DNA of 64,000 nt. Origin: Blastocatellia bacterium (GTDB lineage: Bacteria; Acidobacteriota; Blastocatellia; UBA7656; JADIYM01). This document shows positions 18,535-27,096 of this stretch, one piece after another. The DNA lies in contig JADIYM010000003.1 of assembly GCA_016705245.1 (NCBI GenBank), positions 124,001-188,000 on the forward strand. The letters are read 5' to 3'. Every line of letters begins with the position of its first letter. Positions within the stretch are counted from its first letter, which is position 1. Both the position numbers and the translations under genes were made by a program. Below the pieces are notes generated by a model. It searched no databases. It saw only the letters and a program-made list of their open reading frames with translations, and had not been told where the DNA came from.

Positions 18535-19574
18535 GCGGATTCGCCTCCAGCTACTGCGGCCGCGGCCCTCGTCGCGGTCCATCCGTCGATCGCCTCGCGG
18601 ACTATCGAAAAAAGCTGATCGGGGTTCTTCACGCCGTTGACGGCCGGCACTCCGAGCCACGACTCGATGACGGCCGTGCCCGCGACGTTTTCGGTCGCAA
18701 GTCCGCTGATCGCCGTGATCCCGATTCCCATCGCGTCGAGACAGTGCTTCGCGCCGTACGCGCCGACGATGTCGCCGGCGCAGAGCACAACCGCCGCAAC
18801 GTCCGCCATCGCGGCCGCATTCCTGAGCACCGTCTCGACGTGATAGTGGCCGACGATGCCGTCGCCGAGCTCGACGATGACGAGGTCGCCCTCGAGCGAG
18901 TCGACGACGGTTTCGAACACGGGCGCCAGGTCATCGGCGTCGACCGTAGACGGCAGTCCGCAGTCGAGGAAGCTCTTGACGTCGACGGCGCCGGCGTTCG
19001 TGAACTCCGTGAGGTCCTTGAGTGCGGCGACTCCGGCGAGCTTTGCCGCACCAACCGAGAAGCCGGCGGCGGTGGCCGCCTCGATGAGCTTCGCCATCGT
19101 CGTCGTCTTGCCAACATGCATGCATGTGCCGATCGCGAGCACGACCGGACGCGAGCCGGCCGACGGGTGTCGAACGGGCTTGGCGGCGCGGCCGAGGGAA
19201 ACGACGCCGGCCTCGTCGACGATCGTGCCGATATAGCGCACGGTCGCCGGCGCGCCGAGCGACGACGTCGAGTCGATGAATCGGCCGATGACGCCGCCCA
19301 TGTTGAGCAGCGACAGCGTCTCGCCTTCCGTGAGCTCGGTCGGCGCCGATCCGACGAAGCCGCGCAGGGCCTGCCGCGATCCGAGCGTTCCGACGATACG
19401 ATCGCCGACGTGGAGCTCGGCCATCGAGCCGTCCGCACATTCGAGATGCCGGTACGTCGCGTGTTCGGTGAGAACTTCGGCGACGACGACGTCGCCGGCG
19501 CGCGCGTCGCAGCGCGCTTCGATGCGCGCCGACTCGTGAATGGCGAGACGTGAAGTTGATGAGCTGAAGATCAT
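18531..19574 (-). CDS. P-loop NTPase-like protein within the arginine operon
   Basis: A 347-residue protein with two parts: an N-terminal ~135-residue beta-rich domain and a C-terminal P-loop domain with IGTCMHVGKTTTMAKLIEA (Walker A-like) and VIVELGDGIVGHYHV. The C-terminal half resembles the DUF1611/DgcN and dethiobiotin-synthetase-like P-loop class by eye. It is translationally coupled to argC (GTGA) and follows argH, so it is almost certainly expressed with arginine enzymes. No argA, argJ or argE is present in the window, so a role in glutamate acylation or deacylation is possible but is only an inference. ATG 19574 is preferred, with AAAGGTGG upstream. Confidence 0.8.
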   Translation of the reverse strand: MIFSSSTSRLAIHESARIEARCDARAGDVVVAEVLTEHATYRHLECADGSMAELHVGDRIVGTLGSRQALRGFVGSAPTELTEGETLSLLNMGGVIGRFIDSTSSLGAPATVRYIGTIVDEAGVVSLGRAAKPVRHPSAGSRPVVLAIGTCMHVGKTTTMAKLIEAATAAGFSVGAAKLAGVAALKDLTEFTNAGAVDVKSFLDCGLPSTVDADDLAPVFETVVDSLEGDLVIVELGDGIVGHYHVETVLRNAAAMADVAAVVLCAGDIVGAYGAKHCLDAMGIGITAISGLATENVAGTAVIESWLGVPAVNGVKNPDQLFSIVREAIDGWTATRAAAAVAGGESA

Positions 19575-19639
19575 TGGTCTGTCCACCTTTGCGAAGTCGA
19601 GTCCCGAAAATGCGATCGGCCCCGTTGGGGGCCGTTGGA

Positions 19640-19687
19640 GAGTTCGGAGCGGTGCGGACCGGCGTGGCCGGCTCGGGCTCCGAACTC
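19640..19687 (-). other. Intercistronic hairpin after argH
   Basis: An 11-bp perfect inverted repeat (GAGTTCGGAGC at 19640-19650, GCTCCGAACTC at 19677-19687) overlaps the argH stop codon. No T run follows, so it is more likely an RNA-stability or attenuating element inside the operon than a terminator. Confidence 0.5.
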
Positions 19688-21011
19688 AGGTACGGCGCGG
19701 ACGCGAAAGCTGCGCCCGCAAGGAAGCCGGTGAAGTGCCGCCGGGCGACGTTCGCGACGCCACGGAGGCCTCCGGCGTAAAGGGTCCCGCACACGACGGA
19801 TCGATGCCGAACTCGAGCCACTCTCCAGCCGACAACGACGAGAATGACGCCCCGCTCCGGACGACCGCCGCAACCCGTTCGTGCGCGTCGCGGAACGCGA
19901 CGCCGGACGCGACGAGCCGCTCGACGATGTCGGTCGCGAAGAGCCCGTCGTCCGACGCCGCGACGGCCATCGCCGCGGCGTCGACCTCGAGCTCCTCGAT
20001 AGCGAGCGCGCACACGAGCGCCGACGTCCGCACGGTTTCCGCCGCGCGAATGACGGGCGGCTTCGTCTCCTGCAGGTCGCGGTTGTAGCCGACGGGCAGC
20101 CCCTTGAGCGTCGTGAGAAGGGCGACGAGGTCGCCGAGGCTCTGTCCGGCGCGGCCACGGACGAGCTCGAGGCAGTCGGGATTTTTCTTCTGAGGCATGA
20201 GGCTAGAGCCTGTCGTCAGGCTGTCGGGCAGGCGGACGAAGCCGAACTCGGCCGTGCACCATAGAATGAGTGTCTCGGCGAGCTGCGAGAGGTGTATCGC
20301 CGCGAGCGTGGCCGCGAAGACGAACTCCGCGGCAAAGTCTCGGTCGCTGACGGCGTCGATCGAGTTCGAGAACACGTCAGAAGCGCCGAGCGCGCGCGCC
20401 GTATACGCCGGATCGATCGGCACCGCCGAGCCCGCCAGTGCGCCTGCCCCGAGTGGCGACACGAACGGGATGTCGAGTCGCGCGACGTCGCGCGAGAACT
20501 GGTCGCGAAACGCGAGCAGTGCGTGCGCAAAGAGCACCGGCTGCGCACGCTGGACGTGCGTGTAACCTGGCATCACGACCGTTGCGTGCGTTTCCGCCTT
20601 CTGCTCGAGCGCTTCGACGAGCGAACCAAGGGCGTCGCGCAACTCCGCCTGCTTCGCGTCGACGAAGAGCCGCAGGTCGAGCGCGACCTGGTCGTTGCGG
20701 CTGCGCGCGGTGTGGAGGAGGCGCGCGTCGTCTCCGATCAGCGCCTCGAGGCGACGTTCGACGGCCATATGAACGTCTTCGTCCTCGAGCGCGAGCTCGA
20801 GCCCCTCGGCAAGGATCAGATGGAGCCCCGCCGAGATTCGCTCCGCCTGCTCGGGCGTCACGACTCCCGCCGCCGCGAGCATGGCGACGTGCGCGAGCGA
20901 CCCGCGGACGTCGTACGTCAGCAGGTGGCGGTCGTCGTCAACCGATGCGACGGCCCGGAGCACCAGGTCGTCCATCGGTTCGGCGAAAGCGTGTCTCAGA
21001 GTCTGGGCCAT
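19686..21011 (-). CDS. argH: Argininosuccinate lyase
   Basis: A 441-residue fumarase/aspartase-superfamily enzyme that splits argininosuccinate into arginine and fumarate. The signature GSSLMPQKKNPD is intact, as are the HTARSRNDQVALDLRLF and MPGYTHVQRAQPV segments. The C-terminus ends in the usual PEASVASRTSPGGTS pattern. ATG 21011 lies inside the end of argG; an in-frame GTG at 21023 is an alternative. The N-terminal LRHAFAEPMDD is slightly unlike the usual WGGRF. Confidence 0.94.
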   Translation of the reverse strand: MAQTLRHAFAEPMDDLVLRAVASVDDDRHLLTYDVRGSLAHVAMLAAAGVVTPEQAERISAGLHLILAEGLELALEDEDVHMAVERRLEALIGDDARLLHTARSRNDQVALDLRLFVDAKQAELRDALGSLVEALEQKAETHATVVMPGYTHVQRAQPVLFAHALLAFRDQFSRDVARLDIPFVSPLGAGALAGSAVPIDPAYTARALGASDVFSNSIDAVSDRDFAAEFVFAATLAAIHLSQLAETLILWCTAEFGFVRLPDSLTTGSSLMPQKKNPDCLELVRGRAGQSLGDLVALLTTLKGLPVGYNRDLQETKPPVIRAAETVRTSALVCALAIEELEVDAAAMAVAASDDGLFATDIVERLVASGVAFRDAHERVAAVVRSGASFSSLSAGEWLEFGIDPSCAGPFTPEASVASRTSPGGTSPASLRAQLSRPRRT

Positions 21012-22193
21012 ACCGCCGACCACGTGCTGAGCCGCAACCCGTTCACGTTGATGAATCCGCCTGAGTCCGACGCGTCGATGCTCATCCGCGTCTCGAAGCT
21101 CGACTGCTCGGCGTTGTAGAGCGAGTAGGGCGACTTCCGTCCCGAGACCGTGATGCCTCCCTTGAAGAGCTTGAGCCGGACGGTGCCCGTGACCGAGGCC
21201 TGCGTCGTCTCGACCATCGACCGCAGCAGGTCCATCTCGGGCGCGAACCAGAAGCCGTTGTAGACGAGCTCGGCGAACTTCGGAACGAGCGAGTCCTTGA
21301 AGTGCGCGACCTCACGGTCGAGCGTGATCGACTCGACGGCGCGGTGCGCCGCGAGCAGGATCGTCGCGCCCGGCGTCTCGTAGACGCCGCGCGACTTGAT
21401 GCCGATGAAGCGGTTCTCGACGATGTCGACCCGGCCGACGCCGTGCCTGGATCCGATGGCGTTGAGCGCGGCGAGCAGGTCGGCGGGCTTCATCTTCTCG
21501 CCGTTGAGCGCGACGGGAACACCCTTTTCGAACGAGATTTCGACGCGCTCTGGCTCGTCGGGCGCATCGTGCACTGACGCCGTCCACAGAAAGATGTCCT
21601 CGGGCGGCTCGGCCCACGGGTCCTCGAGGATGCCGCCCTCGTAGCTGATGTGCATGAGGGTTCGCGTCCATCGAATAGGGCTTCTCGGCCGTGACGGGCA
21701 CCTCGATTCCGTGCTTCGCGGCGTATTCGAGGAGGTCCGACCGTCCGACGAACGACCAGGTGCGCCAGGGCGCGATGACCGCGAGGTCGGGTGCGAGCGC
21801 CTTCACGGTCAGTTCGAATCGGACCTGGTCGTTGCCCTTGCCCGTCGCGCCGTGGGCGATGGCGCCAGCGCCGGCGGCGCGGGCCGCCTTCACCAGGCCT
21901 TCGGCGATCACTGGCCGCGCGAGCGACGTCCCGAGCAGGTAGCTGCCCTCGTAGACCGCGTTCGCCTTGATCGCCGCGACGACGTAGGTCTCGACGAACG
22001 CGTCGCGCAGGTCATCGACGATGACGTCGGCGGCGCCGGTGCGGTAGGCCTTTTCGCGGATGGCTTCGAAGTCCTCGTCCTGTCCGACGTTTCCGACGTA
22101 GGCGATGACGGGAACCTGATAGGTCTCGCGAAGCCACGTCAGGATGACGCTGGTGTCGAGGCCTCCGCTGTAGGCGAGTACGATGCTGTTCAC
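20996..22193 (-). CDS. argG: Argininosuccinate synthase (frameshifted in this sequence)
   Basis: About 398 residues after correcting one extra base. The N-terminal frame starts with the ATP-pyrophosphatase motif AYSGGLDTSV and runs to KPYSMDAN; the remaining two-thirds (LMHISYEGGILEDPW to the C-terminus) is in another frame. The shift is at the GGG run at 21658-21660 (one extra base). It joins citrulline and aspartate. GTG 22193 overlaps the argR stop by 4 bp. The length and motifs are otherwise normal, so a sequence error is likely. Confidence 0.92.
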
Positions 22194-22660
22194 TGCAGTC
22201 CTATCTCCTTCTTGAGTTGCGCAAGCGTTTCGGCCGTGCTCGCGCCTTCGGCGACGACCGCAAAAAGCGTGTCGTCGCCGGCAACGGTGCCGATGAGGTT
22301 CGACTGTCCGAGGTGGTCCATGGCGTCGCCGACGGCCGGCGCGTTTCCGGGACCACACTTGATGACGATCAGATTTCCGGATGCGACGACCGACCGGACC
22401 ATCTGCTTCAGGACCGAGAGCCGGGTCGTCCGGACGATAGGCGAGACCTCCTCGAGGACCGCGTAGATGTAGGAGCCATCGTCGGTTGCAGTCTTGACGA
22501 TGCCAAGTTCCCGTATGTCACGCGAGACCGTGCCCTGGTCGCACTCGACACCCCGGTCGACGAGCGCTGCCCGCAAATCACTCTGCGTGGAGATCTTGCC
22601 TCTCCGAATGATCTCGAGTATCGCGCCCTGGCGAACCTGTTTTCGTGCGCTTGTTTGCAT
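22190..22660 (-). CDS. argR: Arginine repressor
   Basis: A 156-residue ArgR with an N-terminal winged-helix domain (QGAILEIIRRGKISTQSDL; QGTVSRDIRELGIVK) and a C-terminal arginine-binding hexamerisation domain (GTVAGDDTLFAV). It begins at ATG 22660; the upstream extension is repeat DNA. It is the first gene of the arg operon and overlaps two tandem ARG-box-like sites at its own start, so autoregulation and control of the whole operon by arginine are expected. Confidence 0.95.
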   Translation of the reverse strand: MQTSARKQVRQGAILEIIRRGKISTQSDLRAALVDRGVECDQGTVSRDIRELGIVKTATDDGSYIYAVLEEVSPIVRTTRLSVLKQMVRSVVASGNLIVIKCGPGNAPAVGDAMDHLGQSNLIGTVAGDDTLFAVVAEGASTAETLAQLKKEIGLQ

Positions 22661-22701
22661 AATCGTGCAGTACGATTGCATTTTCTTGCAACGGATGTCA
22701 A
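22656..22701 (-). promoter_or_regulatory. Tandem ARG-box-like operators and promoter of the arg operon
   Basis: Two 14-bp imperfect palindromes, TGCATAATCGTGCA (22656-22669) and TGCATTTTCTTGCA (22677-22690), follow the TGxAT-N4-xTxCA pattern of ARG boxes. Their centres are 21 bp apart, the spacing known for paired ArgR sites in Escherichia coli. A perfect -35 TTGACA reads on the minus strand at 22701-22696; the -10 is unclear. Box 2 lies just downstream of the -35, so bound ArgR would block RNA polymerase. Confidence 0.65.
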
Positions 22702-22730
22702 TACGGATTTTTCCATGGAAGGGTACAGTC

Positions 22731-22910
22731 CGGACGACGACCCGCTCGCTGTCGCTCGCGGTACTGATCTCGCGGTGGACTGTCCGACGTGCCGCGGATT
22801 CCCGTGATTCCAACCGGCGTGGTCGCGCAAGGGCGGTCCGCCGCGAGACGGATGGTCAGCCGCGCCATCAGTACCGCGAGCGACAGCGAGCGGGTTGTCG
22901 TCCGTACCGG
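22731..22910. repeat. Inverted REP pair upstream of the transposase
   Basis: CCCGCTCGCTGTCGCTCGCG at 22741-22760 is mirrored by CGCGAGCGACAGCGAGCGGG at 22875-22894. The region 22661-22979 holds no convincing gene: ARG boxes, this pair and a short copy of the 19-mer seen downstream (near 22775-22798, inverted). Confidence 0.8.
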
Positions 22911-22979
22911 ATTTGCTTCGCTGCACCGAGGCGCAACTTGGTCACACAACTGTTGGCCGCCGGACTCGATTCTTGGGGC

Positions 22980-23480
22980 ATGAAACTCTACGACCTGCCA
23001 GGACCTCTTGCGTACTTTGTGTCGTTTCGCACGTACGGCACGTGGCTCCACGGTGACGCACGCGGATCTACCGACCGAAGACGCAACGTCTATGGAGAGC
23101 CGTGGATTCCGCCGAACCCGCGCTGGCAGATCTACGAGAGCTCTACATTGCCACGTATGCCTTTCACGCTCGCGACAGCGCATCGTCGAGCCACTTGCGA
23201 CGCGATCGTGGAGACCTGCGAGCGACGAGGGTGGACGCTGCGGGCCGTCAATGTACGGACAAATCACGTGCATGTGGTCGTCACATCCCAGGCCGCCATC
23301 AGGGCGGTCCTCGTCGCGCTCAAGGCGGCCGCGACACGCCGGATGCGGCTTCGCGGAGGTTGGACACTTGGCACAAGTCCCTGGTCTCGAGGTGGCAGCA
23401 CCCGATACGTCTGGAATGCGGAACAGCTGCAGCGAGTCATCAAGTATGTCGAGGATGGGCAAGGCATCGACCTCGATTGA
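22980..23480 (+). CDS. REP-associated tyrosine transposase (Y1/IS200-like)
   Basis: A 166-residue HUH-type transposase. The metal-binding motif is RTNHVHVVV and the catalytic tyrosine is probably in RVIKYVEDGQ. The N-terminal VSFRTYGTWLHGDARGS is typical of bacterial RAYT relatives of TnpA(IS200). These enzymes cut single-stranded DNA at REP sequences. ATG 22980 (MKLYDLPGPLAYFV) is chosen; upstream codons translate REP DNA. The frame is intact, so it could be active. It has no accessory TnpB. Confidence 0.88.
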   Translation: MKLYDLPGPLAYFVSFRTYGTWLHGDARGSTDRRRNVYGEPWIPPNPRWQIYESSTLPRMPFTLATAHRRATCDAIVETCERRGWTLRAVNVRTNHVHVVVTSQAAIRAVLVALKAAATRRMRLRGGWTLGTSPWSRGGSTRYVWNAEQLQRVIKYVEDGQGIDLD

Positions 23481-23527
23481 ACCGAGTCCGCGTCGGAATG
23501 GCGTGGCATCCGGATTCGCCGCACAAT

Positions 23528-23622
23528 GCTCGGACGGTCCGCGGCACGTCGGACGGTCCGCGGCAAGCCGGACGGTCCGCGGCAGGCCGGACAGTCCACG
23601 GCGCGTCGGACGGTCCACCGCG
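23528..23622. repeat. Five tandem 19-bp repeats
   Basis: Five consecutive 19-mers of the type CGTCGGACGGTCCGCGGCA start at 23528, 23547, 23566, 23585 and 23604, with few differences. They lie between the transposase stop and a REP copy. Confidence 0.85.
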
Positions 23623-23633
23623 AGATCAGTACC

Positions 23634-23872
23634 GCGAGCGACAGCGAGCGGGTCGTCGTCCGTACCGTATCCGTCCGGTCGATAGCCCCACCACAAGTCA
23701 CCGTCCGGGTCGACGGCTTGCCGCGCAGCGCCGTCCGCTCGCACCACGACCCGCTCGCTGTCGCTCGCCGTAATGATCCTGATGCAGCGTACGGGTGAAT
23801 TTGCGAGGCGCAACGTCAAGGCCACCGCCGGCTGACGCAGGATCAGTACCGCGAGCGACAGCGAGCGGGTCG
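23634..23872. repeat. REP cluster downstream of the transposase
   Basis: Three REP copies lie at about 23634-23667 (+ orientation), 23746-23777 (inverted) and 23841-23872 (+). The whole gap 23481-23976 contains only the 19-mer array, these REPs and the leu terminator; no gene is supported. Confidence 0.8.
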
Positions 23873-23877
23873 CACTG

Positions 23878-23919
23878 AAAAAAGAGCCCCCGGCGCGGGC
23901 TGCGTTCCGCACCGGGGGC
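23878..23919 (-). terminator. Rho-independent terminator of the leu operon
   Basis: GCCCCCGG (23886-23893) pairs with CCGGGGGC (23912-23919). On the minus strand the stem is followed by CTCTTTTTTC. It lies 58 bp after the leuD stop. Confidence 0.85.
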
Positions 23920-23976
23920 CGTGAACGGTCCGTGTACCTGAGGTCTTCCACACGGACCGACGAGCCAACTGAACTC

Positions 23977-24570
23977 TCAGGATGTGCCCATCGACGCCTC
24001 GTACGCCGCGATGGCTGCCTCCTGCCGCAGCGTCAGCGCGATGTCGTCCAGCCCCTCGAGCAATCGCCGCCTGGCGAACGGGTCGACGGAAAAAGGCACG
24101 TCGATCTCCCCGTCCATCGAGACGCGTTCGCGCTCGAGGTCGACGGTCATCTCCGCACCCGGCCGCCAGGTCGCGATCTCGAGGGCTCGCGCGACGATCG
24201 CGTCGTCGAGCGCCACAGGCAACAACCCGATCTTCATGCAGTTCGACGCGAAAATGTCCGCGAACGACGGCGCCACGATGACCCGGAAGCCAAAGTCCTC
24301 AAGCGCCCACGGCGCGTGCTCGCGCGACGACCCGCAACCGAAGTTTCGTCCCGTCACGAGAATCGTCGCCCGCCGAAAATGCGCCAGATTGAGGACGAAG
24401 TCGACGCGCTGGCGTCCATCCGGTTCGAACCGCCAGTCATTGAAGAGCACCTCGCCGAAGCCGGCGCGTTCCACCCGTTTCAGGAACTGCTTCGGCACGA
24501 TCTGATCCGTGTCGACGTCGGACCGATCGAGCGGCGCAACGATGCCGGTGTGTGTGCGAAACGGTCTCAT
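23977..24570 (-). CDS. leuD: 3-isopropylmalate dehydratase, small subunit
   Basis: A 197-residue swivel-domain subunit with DTDQIVPKQFLKR and the substrate-binding NFGCGSSREHAPWAL motif. With LeuC it isomerises 2-isopropylmalate to 3-isopropylmalate. ATG 24570 overlaps the leuC TGA (ATGA). It is the last gene of the leu operon. Confidence 0.95.
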   Translation of the reverse strand: MRPFRTHTGIVAPLDRSDVDTDQIVPKQFLKRVERAGFGEVLFNDWRFEPDGRQRVDFVLNLAHFRRATILVTGRNFGCGSSREHAPWALEDFGFRVIVAPSFADIFASNCMKIGLLPVALDDAIVARALEIATWRPGAEMTVDLERERVSMDGEIDVPFSVDPFARRRLLEGLDDIALTLRQEAAIAAYEASMGTS

Positions 24571-25977
24571 CGGAACTCCCACGAGCGGACGTCCACGAAG
24601 CGGCCCGCGACCGCCGCAGCGGCCGCCATCGCCGGGCTCACCAAATGCGTGCGGCTGCCGCGCCCCTGCCGTCCCTCGAAGTTGCGATTGCTCGTCGACG
24701 CGCATCGCTCGCCGGGCTCGAGCGTGTCCGGATTCATTCCGAGGCACATCGAACATCCCGGCTCACGCCACTCCAGGCCCGCGTCGAGAAACACCCGATC
24801 GAGCCCCTCACCTTCCGCCTCGCGCTTCACCGCCTGCGACCCCGGCACCACCATTGCCCGGACGCGCGGGTGCATCGTGTGCCCGCGCACGACGGCTGCT
24901 GCGGCGCGCAGGTCCTCGATCCGTGCGTTCGTGCACGATCCGATGAACACGCGATCGATTGCGATCGACTCGATGGGTGTTCCCGGTGCCAGGTCCATGT
25001 AGGCCAGCGCCCGATCGACGGCCGCGCTACCCTCGCCTGCCGGCGCCGGCACGCATCCGGTCACGCCGACGACCATCCCCGGGTTCGTTCCCCACGTGAC
25101 GAGCGGCTCGATTTCCGCGGCATCGATCGTGACCGTCCGGTCAAACGTCGCGCCTTCGTCGGTCGCCAGTTCGCGCCAGTCCGAAACCGCCGCATCCCAC
25201 GCGGCTCCAGCTGGCGCGAAGCGCCTCCCTTCGAGGTACGCGAACGTCGTTTCGTCGGGCGCCACGAGCGCCGCGCGCCCGCCTGCTTCGATCGACATGT
25301 TGCAGAGCGTCAGTCGCTCCTCCATCGTCATCGCCCGGACGGCCTCGCCCGTGAACTCGATGACGTATCCGGCCGCGCCCGCCGTTCCGATCGTCCGGAT
25401 GACCTCGAGCGCGACGTCCTTCGCCGTCACGCCGCGAGGAATCGCGCCGTCGATGTGGACCTCCATCGCACGAGGCTTCGACTGCGGCAGGCATTGCGTC
25501 GCGAGCACGTGCTCGACCTCGGATGTGCCGATGCCGAACGCCAGTGCACCGAACGCACCGTGTGTGCTCGTGTGGCTGTCGCCACAGACGATCGTCATTC
25601 CCGGTCTAGTGAGCCCAAGCTCGGGGCCGATGACGTGGACGATGCCCTGTTCGGGCGCGTCGATGTCGAAGAGCCGGATCCCGAACTGCGCGGCGTTCTC
25701 GCGCAAGGGCCTCGACCTGGCGACTCGCAAGGGCATCGGCGAACGGGAAGGTGCGGTCCTTCGTCGGGACGTTGTGATCGATCGTTGCGACGGTGCGATC
25801 CGGCCGACGGACAATTCGGCCCTCGCGACGAAGGCCTTCGAAAGCCTGAGGCGACGTGACCTCGTGCACGAGGTGCAGATCGATGTAGAGCAGTGGCGGC
25901 CCTCCGTCCGTCTCATCCGGGCGGACAACGACGTGACGTTCCCATAGCTTGTCGAGCAGTGTGCGCGGCGTCGTCAT
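24567..25977 (-). CDS. leuC: 3-isopropylmalate dehydratase, large subunit (frameshifted in this sequence)
   Basis: About 469 residues after removing one extra base in the GGG run at 25707-25709. The N-terminal frame (MTTPRTLLDKLWERHVV to ASRQVEAL) joins RENAAQFGIRLFD in the other frame. The 4Fe-4S ligands are the cysteine in IGSCTNARIEDL and the pair in PGCSMCLGMN. ATG 25977 overlaps the leuB stop by 4 bp. Length and motifs are normal for LeuC, so a sequence error is likely. Confidence 0.93.
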
Positions 25978-27074
25978 ACGGCGTGATACGGATGGCGCAT
26001 GTCGGCGACTTCGGCGACGGCCTCCGCGATGCGGTGGCCCATCGTCGACGTCGTGACCGGAAGGCTGCCGGCCGCGACGTCTGCGGTCCGGTAGCCGGTT
26101 TCGAGCACGCTGACGATGGCCGATTCGACGTCGTCGGCCTCCGTCTCGAGCCCGACGTGTCGAAGGAGCATCGCGGCCGACGCAATGGCCCCGATCGGGT
26201 TCGCGACGCCCTGGCCCGCTATGGACGGCGCCGAGCCGTGCACCGGCTCGAAAATCCCGACACGTCCTCCGATGCTCGCGGATCCAAGCATGCCGAGCGA
26301 GCCCGTGATGGCCGCGGACTGGTCCGACAGGATGTCGCCGAAGAGGTTCTCGGTCAGGATGACGTCGAATCGCGTCGGATCGGTCACGAGCAGCATCGCG
26401 CACGCATCGACGTATTGGTGCTCGAGCTCGACGTCGGGATAGTCGAGCGCCACCCGGCTGACGACCGTCCTCCAGAGACGCGACGTCGCGAGAACATTCG
26501 CCTTGTCGACCGACGTGACGAGCCGCCGGCGCCCTCGCGCCGCGCGGAAGGCAACGTGTGCGATGCGCTCGATCGACGCGGTGCTGTAGCGGCACGTGTC
26601 GAAGGCCTCGGCGTTCTGGCCGGCTCCCTCAATGCCCCGAGGCTCGCCGAAGTAGATCCCCCCGAGCAGTTCCCGGACGACGAGCACGTCGGAACCGGCG
26701 ACGACCTCGGGTCGAAGCGGCGACGAGCCGACGAGAGAGCGGTGTGCGACCGCCGGACGAAGATTCGCGAACGCGCCAAGCGCGCCGCGCAGGGCGAGCA
26801 ATCCCGACTCCGGTCGCTGGCCCGCCGGAAGGTGGTCGTAGCGAGGCGATCCGACGGCGCCGAGCAGCACGGCATCCGACGCCAGGCACGCCTCGAGCGT
26901 CGATGGCGGCAGCGGCCGTGTCGTCTCGTCGATTGCCGCTCCGCCAATCGGCCGGACGTCGTACGAGAAATGGTGATCGTGGAGTTGCGCGACGGCATCG
27001 AGGACCCGCACGGCCTCGGCCGTGACTTCGGGACCGATGCCGTCACCGGGACAGACGCAGATGTTCAGGAGCAT
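25974..27074 (-). CDS. leuB: 3-isopropylmalate dehydrogenase
   Basis: A 366-residue NAD-dependent decarboxylating dehydrogenase. The N-terminal PGDGIGPEVTAEAVRVL, the metal/substrate segment VILTENLFGDILSDQSA and the NAD-binding FEPVHGSAPSIAGQG are intact. It lies 22 bp after leuA with a weak ribosome site (GAAGG). Confidence 0.95.
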   Translation of the reverse strand: MLLNICVCPGDGIGPEVTAEAVRVLDAVAQLHDHHFSYDVRPIGGAAIDETTRPLPPSTLEACLASDAVLLGAVGSPRYDHLPAGQRPESGLLALRGALGAFANLRPAVAHRSLVGSSPLRPEVVAGSDVLVVRELLGGIYFGEPRGIEGAGQNAEAFDTCRYSTASIERIAHVAFRAARGRRRLVTSVDKANVLATSRLWRTVVSRVALDYPDVELEHQYVDACAMLLVTDPTRFDVILTENLFGDILSDQSAAITGSLGMLGSASIGGRVGIFEPVHGSAPSIAGQGVANPIGAIASAAMLLRHVGLETEADDVESAIVSVLETGYRTADVAAGSLPVTTSTMGHRIAEAVAEVADMRHPYHAV

Positions 27075-27096
27075 TCGAGAGTGCCTTCGGGCGCCG

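Larger units (their letters stand above)
22731..23872. mobile_element. RAYT transposase with flanking REP palindromes
   Basis: The unit holds a REP-associated tyrosine transposase gene and at least five REP copies sharing the core ATCAGTACCGCGAGCGACAG plus CGAGCGGGT, two upstream in inverted orientation and three downstream. It separates the arg and leu operons. The same REP core recurs at 54.5 kb, which supports mobilisation in trans. Exact ends cannot be fixed. Confidence 0.7.

Noticed and set aside
23528..23622. CRISPR array
   Set aside because: Repeats are 19 bp and directly adjacent with no unique spacers, and no cas genes are present.
22698..23951. Long minus-strand open frame of 417 codons over the RAYT region
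   Set aside because: It reads through REP palindromes and the antisense of the transposase; arginine-rich composition, no domain pattern.
24567..25928. leuC starting in the frame at 25928
   Set aside because: The first ~75 residues in that frame have no LeuC pattern; the true N-terminus is in the other frame up to the GGG at 25707.
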